Source: Bufo bufo (taxonomy: Eukaryota; Chordata; Amphibia; Anura; Bufonidae). Taken from it: DNA of 64,000 bases. Made by a program: the position numbers and the translations under genes. Positions 9,480-20,037 of the stretch are shown here, piece after piece (position 1 is the stretch's first letter; the number at the start of each line of letters is the position of its first letter). Location of the stretch: assembly GCF_905171765.1 (NCBI RefSeq), contig NC_053390.1, positions 212,913,359-212,977,358 on the forward strand, read 5' to 3'. The notes beneath the pieces are model-generated. The model saw only the letters and a list, made by a program, of their open reading frames with translations, had not been told where the DNA came from and made no database searches.

Positions 9480-12260
9480 TCAGACATTTTTTTGGCCCAA
9501 GTTAGCGGAATTATTATTTTTTTTTTCTTACAAAGTCTCATATTCCACTAACTTGTGTCAAAAAATGAAATCTCACATGAACTCAACATACCCCTCACGG
9601 AAACCAAATGCGTAAAATTTTTTAGACATTTATATTCCAGACTTCTTCTCACGCTTTAGGGCCCCTAGAATGCCAGGGCAGTATAAATACCCCACATGTG
9701 ACCCCATTTCGGAAAGAAGACACCCCCAGGTATTCCGTGAGGGGCATATTGAGTCCATGAAAGATTGAAATTTTTGTCCCAAGTTAGCGGAAAGGGAGAC
9801 TTTGTGAGAAAAAAATTAAAAATATCAATTTCCGCTAACTTGTGCCAAAAAAAAAAAATTTCTATGAACTCGCCATGCCCCTCATTGAATACCTTGGGGT
9901 GTCTTCTTTCCAAAATGGGGTCACATGTGGGGTATTTATACTGCCCTGGCATTCTAGGGGCCCCAAAGCGTGAGAAGAAGTCTGGTATCCAAATGTCTAA
10001 AAATGCCCTCCTAAAAGGAATTTGGGCACCTTTGCGCATCTAGGCTGCAATAAAGTGTCACACATCTGGTATCGCCGTACTCAGGAGAAGTTGGGGAATG
10101 TGTTTTGGGGTGTCATTTTACATATACCCATGCTGGGTGAGAGAAATATCTTGGTCAAATGCCAACTTTGTATAAAAAAATGGGAAAAGTTGTCTTTTGC
10201 CAAGATATTTCTCTCACCCAGCAAGGGTATATGTAAAATGACACCCCAAAACACATTCCCCAACTTCTCCTGAATACGGCGATACCACATGTGTGACACT
10301 TTTTTGCAGCCTAGGTGGGCAAAGGGGCCCACATTCCAAAGAGCACCTTTAGGATTTCACAGGTCATTTACCTACTTACCACACATTAGGGCCCCTGGAA
10401 AATGCCAGGGCAGTATAACTACCCCACAAGTGACCCCATTTTGGAAAGAAGACACCCCAAGGTATTCCGTGAGGGGCATGGCAAGTTCCTAGAATTTTTT
10501 ATTTTTTGTCACAAGTTAGTGGAAAATGCAGATTTTTTTTTTTTTTTTTTTTTCATACAAAGTCTCATATTCCACTAACTTGTGACAAAAAATAAAAACT
10601 TCCATGAACTCACTATGCCCATCAGCGAATACCTTGGGGTCTCTTCTTTCCAAAATGGGGTCACTTGTGGGGTAGTTATACTGCCCTGGCATTCTAGGGG
10701 CCCAAATGTGTGGTAAGGAGTTTGAAATCAAATTCTGTAAAAAATGACCTGTGAAATCCGAAAGGTGCTCTTTGGAATATGGGCCCCTTTGCCCACCTAG
10801 GCTGCAAAAAAGTGTCACACATCTGGTATCCCCGTACTCAGGAGAAGGTGGGGAATGTGTTTTGGGGTGTCATTTTACATATACCCCTGCTGGGTGAGAG
10901 AAATATCTTGGCAAAAGACAACTTTTCCCATTTTTTTATACAAAGTTGGCATTTGACCAAGATATTTATCTCACCCAGCATGGGTATATGTAAAAAGACA
11001 CCCCAAAACACATTCCTCAACTTCTCCTGAATACAGAGATACCAGATGTGTGACACTTTTTTGCAGCCTAGGTGGGCAAAGGGGCCCATATTCCAAAGAG
11101 CACCTTTCGGATTTCACAGGTCATTTTTTACAGAATTTGATTTCAAACTCCTTACCACACATTCGGGCCCCTAGAATGCCAGGGCAGTATAACTACCCCA
11201 CAAGTGACCCCATTTTGGAAAGAAGAGACCCCAAGGTATTCGCTGATGGGCATAGTGAGTTCATGGAAGTTTTTATTTTTTGTCACAAGTTAGTGGAATA
11301 TGAGACTTTGTATGAAAAAAAAAAAAAAAAAAAAAATCATCATTTTCCACTAACTTGTGACAAAAAATAAAAAATTCTAGGAACTTGCCATGCCCCTCAC
11401 GGAATACCTTGGGGTGTCTTCTTTCCAAAATGGGGTCACTTGTGGGGTAGTTATACTGCCCTGGCATTCTAGGGGCCCAAATGTGTGGTAAGGAGTTTGA
11501 AATCAAATTCTGTAAAAAATGACGAGTGAAATCCGAAAGGTGCTCTTTGGAATATGGGCCCCTTTGCCCACCTAGGCTGCAAAAAAGTGTCACACATCTG
11601 GTATCTCCGTACTCAGGAGAAGGTGGGGAATGTGTTTTGGGGTGTCATTTTACATATACCCATGCTGGGTGAGAGAAATATCTTGGCAAAAGACAACTTT
11701 TCCCATTTTTTTATACAAAGTTGGCATTTGACCAAGATATTTATCTCACCCAGCATGGGTATATGTAAAATGACACCCCAAAACACATTCCTCAACTTCT
11801 CCTGAGTACGTAGATACCAGATGTGTGACACTTTTTTGCAGCCTAGGTGGGCAAAGGGGCCCATATTCCAAAGAGCACCTTTCGGATTTCACTGGTCATT
11901 TTTTACAGAATTTGATTTCAAACTCCTTACCACACATTTGGGCCCCTAGAATGCCAGGGCAGTATAACTACCCCACAAGTGACCCCATTTTGGAAAGAAG
12001 AGACCCCAAGGTATTTCGTGATGGGCATAATGAGTTCATGGAAGTTTTTATTTTTTGTCACAAGTTAGTGGAATATGAGACTTTGTAGGAAAAAAAATAA
12101 AATAAAAAAAAATCATCATTTTCCGCTAACTTGTGACAAAAAATAAAAAGTTCTATGAACTCACTATGCCCATCAGCGAATACCTTAGGGTGTGTACTTT
12201 CCGAAATGGGGTCATTTGTGGGGTGTTTGTACTGTCTGGGCATTGTAGAACCTCAGGAAA
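9480..12260. repeat. Concatemer of alternating palindromes
   Basis: A segment of about 385 bp repeats in strictly alternating orientation. One kind of symmetry centre (CAAGTTAGTGGA around A/T runs) lies near 9515, 9815, 10545, 11320 and 12095. The other kind (CCAAGATAT around GGGAAAAGTTGTC) lies near 10178, 10930 and 11705. The shared arm holds GGGCCCCTAGAATGCCAGGG and GGGGTGTCATTTTACATATA. Because each arm is inverted, both strands show the same 83-residue open frames; these are not genes. Confidence 0.9.
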
Positions 12261-12893
12261 CATGACAGGTGCTCAGAAAGTCAGAGCTGCTTCAAAAAGC
12301 GGAAATTCACATTTTTGTACCATAGTTTGTAAACGCTATAACTTTTACCCAAACCATTTTTTTTTTACCCAAACATTTTTTTTTTATCAAAGACATGTAG
12401 AACTATAAATTTAGAGCAAAATTTCTATATGGATCTCGTTTTTTTTGCAAAATTTTACAACTGAAAGTGAAAAATGTCATTTTTTTGCAAAAAAATCGTT
12501 AAATTTCGATTAATAACAAAAAAAGTAAAAATGTCAGCAGCAATGAAATACCACCAAATGAAAGCTCTATTAGTGAGAAGAAAAGGAGGTAAAATTCATT
12601 TGGGTGGTAAGTTGCATGACCGAGCAATAAACGGTGAAAGTAGTGTAGTGCCGATTTGTAAAAAAGGGCCTGGTCTTTAGGGGGGTATAAACCTGTGGTC
12701 CTTAAGTGGTTAAGAATGCTATTATTTTCCCTTATAACCATGTTATAAGAGAAAATAATACAATCTACAGAACACCGATCCCAAGCCCGAACTTCTGTGA
12801 AGAAGTTCGGGTTTGGGTACCAAACATGCGCGATTTTTCTCACGCGTGGAAAAATCGCGCATGTTCCCGCAACGCTGTGTGAAAGAGGCCTAA

Positions 12894-13125
12894 AGGGTCC
12901 ACACGGCACGTGATTTGAAGCAGAAAAATCCTCCACTGATTTTGCCACAAATCGACCAACAAAATCTGCAGGAATTACATATGGATTTTAATGCATTCCA
13001 AAAAGAAGAAAGTGGTAGTGGACACTGTAGATTTACGATCGCACCACATTAAGCTGCAGATTTAGTTTTTTTTTTCTTTTGCAGCATGTGGATCAGATTT
13101 CTTAAAAATTCTGAGATTTCAGTCC
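12894..13125. mobile_element. Truncated Harbinger-like MITE
   Basis: Starts directly after the TAA of the previous element with AGGGTCCACACGGCACGTG, then the AGCAGAAAAATCC style of these repeats. No right terminus. Confidence 0.5.
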
Positions 13126-13128
13126 TAA

Positions 13129-13535
13129 GACTAATTTCACATGGGTGAGTTTTCTATCCAGCTGCAATTCATGTAGTGAATGCATAGCATCCAGGCTGAA
13201 TCCTGACCCATTCCTTTCAATAGGTCTGTGCACACATCTCTGCGTTAAAGAAAAATCGCAGCATGTTCTATATTGTTCATTTTTCACGCAGCTCTGGCTC
13301 TATAGAAGTGAATGGGTATGGTGTGAGAAACAGAAGCCATCTGCATGCAGTGTGTTTTTCACTGATGGTTGCTTGGAGATTTAGATTGTTATTCTTCAAG
13401 CGAGTGAAAACCATTTGCAATTTGGTTGGAAAAAAAAAGAAACGCAGATAAAACAGAGTGAAACTGCATCTAAAACTATCAGTTTTTCCCTGAGCAGACC
13501 CTGCCTCATTCCGTATCACTCATGTGAAAGAGGCC
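13129..13535. mobile_element. Harbinger-like MITE
   Basis: TAA duplications at 13126-13128 and 13536-13538. The ends are GACTAATTTCACATGGGTG and CACTCATGTGAAAGAGGCC. Confidence 0.85.
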
Positions 13536-13733
13536 TAAGGGTACTGCAGCAGCGACTGTGCATGCGGCACCAGCCGGAAGTGTAGTGGTGCATGCACAGT
13601 TGCTGCTTCTGTAGCATAAGCTAAGTCTCTGCACCTGCGCCGCTACTTGGAGCAGGTGTGGTTGTCAGGGCTAGCCAAGATGTCCGACCAGGTCAATCAA
13701 GCGGCAGAGGGAGATTTGGTGTCACCACATCAC
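13536..13733. other. Unassigned, with a short inverted repeat
   Basis: TGCAGCAGCGACTGTGCATG and its rough complement GCATGCACAGTTGCTGC form a hairpin. Otherwise unrecognised. Confidence 0.3.
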
Positions 13734-14071
13734 TAGGGATGAGCAAACTTGAGTTTTTCAAGTTTGGGTATTTGCGCAATTCAGTTATGGATTCCATTAT
13801 GATGGAATATACCATAGAAGCCTTTAAGAGGCATTCCGTCAAAATAGAAGTCAGTAGACAGCATAACGGATCCGTCTGGACTCCTGTCCTGCTTAACAGA
13901 AACCAGACGGATGCATTATGCTTTCCATTGACTTCTATTATGACGGAATGCAAAACAGAATGCCTCTTAAAGGCTTCCATGGTGCACTCTGTTATATTCC
14001 ATGTTAACGGAATGCATAACGGAATTGCACAAATACCCAAACGCCGAAACTTGATGAGTCGCTCATCTCTA
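13734..14071. mobile_element. hAT-like foldback MITE
   Basis: Ends TAGGGATGAGCAAACTTG and TCATCAAG...GCTCATCTCTA, matching the hAT copy at 34846-35153 that has a clear 8-bp duplication. The arms contain ATTCCGTTATG and TTCTATTATGACGGAATG. A convincing 8-bp duplication was not found here. Confidence 0.65.
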
Positions 14072-14779
14072 ATCTGTTTAGGTATTGGTGAAATGATCCG
14101 TCTCTTGTTTCCTCTGCTACTCCGCAGAAAGACCCTAAAAAATTCTTAACATAAAATTCATATGGCAGGGAAAACTGAAAGGTGTTATGTCAACGCTGAA
14201 GCCAGTTATTGGCTGTAGCGGATTATGTGACCATGCCCATGCTGCGCTGGATGGCAACAGTGCAAGACCGAAACATGAAGACACCAGAGGACCAGTGTGG
14301 CGAGGAGCAGGAAAGTATGAATCTTCTAGTCGGAGAGGCAGGCTGCTGACACTGGAGAAAATCTCAGGGCAAACTCCTTTAAGTGCACAGAACCTATAAG
14401 TCCAATGACCATTATAATGTAAAGCCCGGACTACAGCATAATTGTATTGTAATGTAATGTAAGAAACCAGAAGACATTCATTCCATAGTCAACATACAGC
14501 TTGATCGTATACTCCGAGTACAAGAAAAGATACGTATACATTGAATATGCTATCTGATGAGGAGGTACGTCCTAATAACTGTGCTCTGAAATTCCTTCAA
14601 ACCCAGATAGTGACATGTTTTTTTGGGGAATCTGTTTTTATTTTAGGATTGTAGATTTTTTAAATTCTATTTCTTGAATGTGATTATGGGGGCAGCCATG
14701 TTACTCGAGTTGTTCTTACAGCATTTAGAGATTTTTTTTACAGCATGAGCCACAGACACACTGGGCAGGAGCTGACTCA
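14072..14779. other. Intron sequence with a T2-type right end
   Basis: The block 14160-14383 ends GGGCAAACTCCTTTAA, like the right end of a T2 MITE; its left end was not found. The rest is unassigned and AT-rich. Confidence 0.35.
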
Positions 14780-15425
14780 TTGAGGCAGATTTCCTATTGA
14801 AAAATCAGGCAGTTTTTTCCCCGCACAATTCGCATAAAAAAAAACAAAAAAAAAAACTGGCATGCACCCTTTACATCATATTTACTAACTGTGGCTTCAC
14901 AAAAAAGGGCTGTGACCTAAAGCAGCTCGGTGCACCAAAAATGCGCCCAAATTTTGGCACATTTTTGGAGTTAAACTACACCAACTTATAGGTGGCGTAA
15001 ACTTAAACTAGACCGTTTTTTTATTTTTATTGGCACACAGACAAAATGCTGGTGCATGAACGGAATTCTAGTGTAAATCTAGCACAGCATTTACAATACT
15101 CCAAACTTACAACCACGTGACCCAGAATAGTACATTTCTCTAACATTAAGGGTCCATTCACACATCCGTTGTTTCTTTCCTGATCTGTTCCATTTTTTGC
15201 GGAACAGATCTGGACCCATTCATTTTCAATGGGTCCTGAAAAAAAAACGGACAGCTCAATGTCTGATTTTTTTTCAGGACCCATTGAAAATGAATGGGTC
15301 CAGATCTGTTCCGCAAAAAACTTCACAGATCAGGAAAGAAACAACGGACGTGTGAATAAGGCCTAAGAATGTGATTTGTACTTTTTGACAGTGCAAAGTA
15401 CAACACGGTTAGTAAATCTGCCCCA
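14780..15425. mobile_element. MITE of the AGATTTACTAA type, interrupted
   Basis: The right end AGTAAATCTGCCCCA and the interior GTGCACCAAAAATGCGCC are shared in style with the element at 29942-30240. It is interrupted by the foldback at 15150-15363. Confidence 0.5.
15150..15363. mobile_element. Harbinger-like MITE, almost perfect palindrome
   Basis: TAA duplications at 15147-15149 and 15364-15366. The 214 bp fold end to end: GGTCCATTCACACATCCG pairs with CGGACGTGTGAATAAGGCC, and the centre pairs AATGAATGGGTCC with its complement. Confidence 0.92.
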
Positions 15426-15521
15426 TTTACTTCAATGGAACAATTTTCTAGGCATGCTCTGTGTAGAGGTCAGGAGGGAGTAGATGATTTGAGATATCAC
15501 CTATTGTAAATGGGGAATCTG

Positions 15522-15524
<3 letters not shown>

Positions 15525-15567
<43 letters not shown>

Positions 15568-15577
15568 ATATATATAT
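15525..15577. repeat. (TA)n microsatellite
   Basis: An alternating TA tract with one TTT interruption. Further TA-rich tracts at 18153-18160, 20759-20784 and 22399-22430 may be parts of the same tract, pulled apart by insertions. Confidence 0.9.
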
Positions 15578-16056
15578 TAGGAAGGCGCAAGGGTCAGTCG
15601 TTGACGGAAGGTATGTGTCACCGAGGTTCCTTGCCTCAGTGAAGTAAGAGCCGGTATTTTCAGGTGTCAGCTAATGCAGATTGACACTTTGCTATTTTAG
15701 TATGGCTGTATAGCTGATCCGGGACGGCTCTTACTGGGAATAGCCAAAGTGATGGGTGGGTGACTACTCCCCAGTCCCCACGCTTCAGACCGGGTCTTGA
15801 CTGGCCTATAAAAAAAACCCAGCCAGCACTGTCAGGCAGTGTGGATTACTCCTCTCTGACAGTGGAGCTTGGCCAGTCTCTGTGTTGGGACCTGGGAGTT
15901 TGGGCCTGGATTAAGGCCTGCTACCTTGTTGGTGTGAAAGCAGGTGGATTCGGCTTTGTCCAAGGACTTCTTCTTTGCCGCATGGTGAGAACAAACACCA
16001 GAATCACAAGGTGACCGTTTTCCTTGAAGCAGACTTTTTGTTTTGTTACTTACTTA

Positions 16057-18056
16057 GGCCTCATGCACACGACCGTTGTGTGCATCAGTGTCCGTTGTTC
16101 TGTTTTCCGTGATTTTCTGCGGACCCATTGACTTTCAATGGGTCCGTTGAAAACTCGGAAAATGCACCGTTTATCATCCGCGTCCGTGATTGCTGTCCGT
16201 CGAAAAAAATATGACCTGTTCTATTTTTTTGACGGACAACGTGAAAAGTCAAAGGCACACAAGATTGTCATCCGCGTCCGCAGGCTACTTTCGCACAGAC
16301 GGATCCGCAGATCCGTCTGCATAAAAGCTTTTTCAAATCTGAGTTTTCACATCCGACAGTATATTCTAACACAGAGGCGTTCCCATAGTGATGGGGACGC
16401 TTCAAGTTAGAATATACTAAGAACTGTGGACATAACTGCCCCCTGCTGCCTGGCAGCACCCGATCTCTTACAGGGGGCTGTGATCCGCACAATTAACCCC
16501 TCAGGTGCCGCACCTGAGGGGTTAATTGTGCGTATCATAGCCCCCTGTAAGAGATCAGGTGCTGCCAGGCAGCAGGGGCCAGACCCCCCTCCCTCCCCAG
16601 TATTATATTCATTGGTGGCCAGTGCGGCCTCCCCTCTCCCCCCCCTAATAAAAAACACCCCCCCCCCATCATTGGTGGCAGTGGAGAGTTCCGATCGGAG
16701 TCCCAGTTTAATCGATGGGGCTCCGATCGGTTACCATGGCTGCCAAGACGCTACTGCAGTCCTGGCTGCCATGGTTACTTAGCAATTTTAGAAGCATTAT
16801 ACTTACCTGCGATGTCTGTGACCGGCCGGGCGCTCCTCCAATTGGTAAGTGACAGGTCTGTGATATAAGCAATGCGCCGCACAGACCTTTCACTTACCAG
16901 TAGGAGCGCCCAGCCGGACACAGACAGCGCAGGTAAGTATAATGCTTCTAAAATTGCTAAGTAACCATGGCAGCCAGGACTGCAGTAGCGTCTTGGCTGC
17001 CATGGTAACCGATCGGAGCCCCAGCGATTAAACTGGGACTCCGATCGGAACTCTCCGCTGCCACCAATGATGGGGGGGGGGGGGGGGGAAGGAGGCTGCA
17101 CTGGCCACCAATGAATATAATACTGGGGAGGGAGGGAGGGGGGGCCGCACTGGCCACCAATGAATATAATACTGGGGAGGGAGGGTGGCCGCACTGGCCA
17201 CCAATGAATATAATACTGGGGAGGGAGGGGGGGCCACACTGGCCACCAATGAATATAATACTGGGGAGGGAGGGTGGCCGCACTGGCCACCAATGAATAT
17301 AATACTGGGGAGGGAAGGAGGGGGGCCGCACTGGCCACCAATGAATATAATACTGGGGAGGGAGGGGGGCCGCACTGGCCACCAATGAATATAATACTGG
17401 GGAGGGAGGGGGGTCTGGCCCCTGCTGCCTGGCAGCACCTGATCTCTTACAGGGGGCTATGATACGCACAATTAACCCCTCAGGTGCGGCACCTGAGGGG
17501 TTAATTGTGCGGATCACAGCCCTCTGTAAGAGATCGGGTGCTGCCAGGCAGCAGGGGGCAGTTTTGTCCACAGTTCTTAGTATAGTCTAACTTGAAGCGT
17601 CCCCATCACTATGGGAACGCCTCTGTGTTAGAATATACTGTCGGATCTGAGTTTCACGATCTAACTCAAATCCGATGGTATATTCTAACATAGAGGCGTT
17701 CCCATGGTGATGCTTCAAGTTAAAATATACCATCGGATTGGAGAAAACTCCGATGGTATATTAATAGGGACTCCTGATTTCACATTGAAAGCCAATGGGG
17801 GACGGATCCGTTTGCAATTGCACCATATTGTGTCAACGTCAAACGGATCCGTCCCCATTGACTTGCATTGTAAGTCAGGATGGATCCGATTGGCTCCGCA
17901 CGGCCAGGCGGACACCAAAACAACTTTTTTTTTACTTTCCTTCATGTTCGTGGATCCTCCAAAAATCAAGGAAGACCCACGGAAGAAAAAACGGACACGG
18001 ATCACGAAACCCGTTTTTGCGGACCGCAAAAAAAAAGCGGTCGTGTGCATGAGGCC
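16057..18056. mobile_element. 2-kb Harbinger-like foldback composite
   Basis: TTA duplications at 16054-16056 and 18057-18059, with ends GGCCTCATGCACACGACCG and CGGTCGTGTGCATGAGGCC. Inside is a second foldback starting near 16283 (AGGCTACTTTCGCAC) whose arms carry GTTAGAATATACT, CTGCTGCCTGGCAGCAC and the self-complementary CCTCAGGTGCNGCACCTGAG. The centre of the inner palindrome is near 16868. Confidence 0.88.
17090..17415. repeat. Seven-copy 43-50-bp G-rich tandem array
   Basis: Units read GCACTGGCCACCAATGAAT then ATAATACTGGGGAGGGAGGG with variable G runs. The opposite arm of the foldback has only one unit (about 16590-16640). The G-rich part fits the intramolecular G-quadruplex pattern of four G runs with one-base loops. 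Confidence 0.92.
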
Positions 18057-18759
18057 TTAATGTGTGAATAAACACTAAACTGTTTAATTCAAAGACTTTG
18101 TTGTTGCCTCTATACAGTGTCCGCTAACCTGCCTACCAGAGCGAACCCCCACAATATATACAGTGAGGAACAGAAGTATTTGAACACCCTGCGATTTTGT
18201 AAGTTCTCCCACTTAGAGATCATGGAGGGGTCTGAAAATCACATTGTAGGTGCATTCCCACTCAGACAGAATAAAAAAAATTGGAAATCACATTGTATGA
18301 TTTTTAAAGAATTTACTTGTCTTGCACTGCTGAACATAAGTATTTGAACACCTGAGAAAATCTGTGTTAATATTTGGTACAGAAGCCTTTGTTTGCAATT
18401 ACAGAGGTCAAACGTTTCCTGTAGTTCTTGACCAGGTTTGCACACACTGCAACAGGGATTTTGGCCCATTCCTCCACACAGATCTCCTCTAGATCTGTCA
18501 GGTTTCGGGGCTGTCGCTGAGCAACACAGAGTTTCAGCTCCCTCCAAAGATTTTCTTTTGGATTTAGGTCTGGAGACTGGCTAGGCCAGAACCTTGATAT
18601 GCTTCTTACAGAGCCACTCCTTAGTTATCCTGGCTGTGTGCTTCGGGTCGTTGTCATGTTGGAAGACCCAGCCACGACCCATCTTCAGTGCTCTGACTGA
18701 GGGAAGGATGTTGTTGCTCAAAATCTCACAATAAATGGCCCCTTTCATCCTCTCCTTAA

Positions 18760-19563
18760 AGGGAATCTGTCACTAGCAATTTACCATTTTTTTTTTTTCA
18801 TGAATCCATGTTTAACAGAGTACCTTTTTTCCATCTGTCTGATTCTTTTGATTGTCAGTCTTGTCATTTCTTCAAAAACTCGATTCTTATGATATGTAAA
18901 TGACGCTGTAAGGAGCCCAGAGGGGCGTTCTTCTTTCTCCACGGTGCCCAGGAACGCCCCTCTGAAGTGCCGTGCCCGGCAAAATTTGAAAACTAATAAC
19001 GCCTCCAAGTTCATCTAAATCCCCTCCCAGAGGCGCGGCTAAGTTCTCAACACCCCCCCTCCTCAGCGCCGCGCTCTGCGGCAAACACCCTGATCCTCCT
19101 CTCGCCGGCATCCCAAATCCCGCGCAGGCGCAGTGCCGTCACTCATCTCATCATAGCGCAGGCAATCGCCGGCACTGCGCCTGCGCGGAATTTGGGATGC
19201 CGGCGAGAGGAGGATCGGGGTGTTTGCCACAGAGCGCGGCGCTGAGGAGGAGGGGGGGGGGGGGGGGGGGTGTTGAGAACTTAGCCGCGCCTCTGGGAGG
19301 GGATTTAGATGAACTTGGAGGCGTTATTAGTTTTCAAATTTTGCCGGGCACGGCACTTCAGAGGGGCGTTCCTGGGCACCGTGGAGAAAGAAGAACGCCC
19401 CTCTGGGCTCCTTACAGCGTCATTTACATATCATAAGGATCGAGTTTTTAAAGAAATGACAAGACTGACAATCAAAAGAATCAGACAGATGGAAAAAAGG
19501 TACTCTGTTAAACATGGATTCATGAAAAAAAAAATTGGGTAAATTGCTAGTGACAGATTCCCT
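18760..19563. mobile_element. T2/Kolobok-type MITE, near-perfect palindrome
   Basis: TTAA at 18756-18759 and 19564-19567. The arms of about 385 bp begin AGGGAATCTGTCACTAGCAA and pair along their length around GCGCAGGCGCAGTGCCG near 19160. The right arm has a long G run (19249-19270) where the left arm has only a short C run. Confidence 0.93.
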
Positions 19564-19567
19564 TTAA

Positions 19568-20037
19568 GGCTACTTTCACACTTGCGTTCGGAGCGGATCC
19601 GTCTGGTGTCTGCACAGACGGGTCCGCTCCTATAATGCAAACGATGGTATCCGTTCAGAACGAATCCGTCTGCATTATATTTCACAAAAAAATCTAAGTG
19701 TGAAAGTTAGTCGGACGGATCCGTCCAGACTTTGCATTGAAAGTCAATGGGGGACGGATCCGTTTGAAAATTGCACCATATTGTGTCAGCTTCAAACAGA
19801 TCCGTCCCCATTAACTTACATTGTAAGTCTAGACGGATCCGTTTGCCTCTGCACGACCAGGCGGACGCACGCCTGCTGAGCGGAACGGAGGCCAAGCGGA
19901 GCCAGACTGAGGCATTCTGAGCGGATCCGCATCCACTCAGAATGCATTGGGACTGGACGGATGCATTCGGGGCCGCTTGTGAGAGCCTTCAAACGGAGCT
20001 CACAAGCGGAACCCCGAACGCAAGTGTGAAAGTAGAC
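19568..20037. mobile_element. Harbinger-like MITE inserted in a T2 target duplication
   Basis: TAA duplications at 19565-19567 and 20038-20040. The ends are GGCTACTTTCACACTTGCG and CGCAAGTGTGAAAGTAGAC. The left TAA is part of the TTAA duplication of the neighbouring T2 MITE, so this insertion came after the T2. Confidence 0.92.

Larger units (their letters stand above)
7139..12709. mobile_element. 5.6-kb TTAA-flanked non-autonomous element carrying tandem arrays
   Basis: TTAA duplications at 7135-7138 and 12710-12713 flank short inverted ends (CCACTTCCCGC and GTCCTTAAGTGG). Removing it restores the host MITE sequence GTATTAAGAATGC exactly. It contains, in order, GC-rich hairpins (7141-7440), a 191-bp satellite, an 18-19-bp minisatellite, an alternating palindrome array, and an AT-rich tail (12260-12709). 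I see no transposase. The TTAA target fits piggyBac or Kolobok mobilisation; which one is open. Related fragments lie at 24168, 28046, 37804 and 50714. Confidence 0.85.
6500..12890. mobile_element. Foldback Harbinger-like MITE split by a 5.6-kb insertion
   Basis: The right end GTGTGAAAGAGGCC is followed by TAA at 12891-12893; the left end is degraded near 6500. It is the same family as the intact copy at 36256-37035: both carry TTATAACATGGTTATAA blocks and the GCATTCTGTATTAA junction. A nearly perfect palindrome around 6955 joins GACCTGTGGTGACGTCACTC to its complement. At 7135-7138 the TTAA of GCATTCTGTATTAA was the target for the element at 7139-12709. Confidence 0.8.
15578..18152 (+). mobile_element. 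Probable solo LTR of a retrotransposon, split by a MITE
   Basis: Sequence before and after the MITE at 16057-18056 reads like one LTR. There is a TATA box in CCTATAAAAAAAACCC (15806-15820), a polyadenylation signal AATAAA at 18067-18072, and a terminal CCCCCACA at 18152. The 5' boundary next to the TA repeat is uncertain and no duplication is proven. There is no internal coding region. A Ty3/Gypsy origin is plausible but unproven. Confidence 0.45.

Noticed and set aside
10022..12088. Repeated 83-106-residue open frames on both strands
   Set aside because: They are the two strands of the same palindromic repeat. The frames mirror each other and follow the array, with no start context, splice sites or known domain.
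17090..17415. Second CRISPR-like regular array
   Set aside because: The spacing comes from a 43-50-bp tandem unit whose 'spacers' are identical G-rich sequence.
16426..17571. Proline/serine-rich open frames of 118-204 residues on both strands
   Set aside because: They arise from the foldback arms and the G-rich tandem array; composition follows the repeat, and the same peptides occur in other frames.
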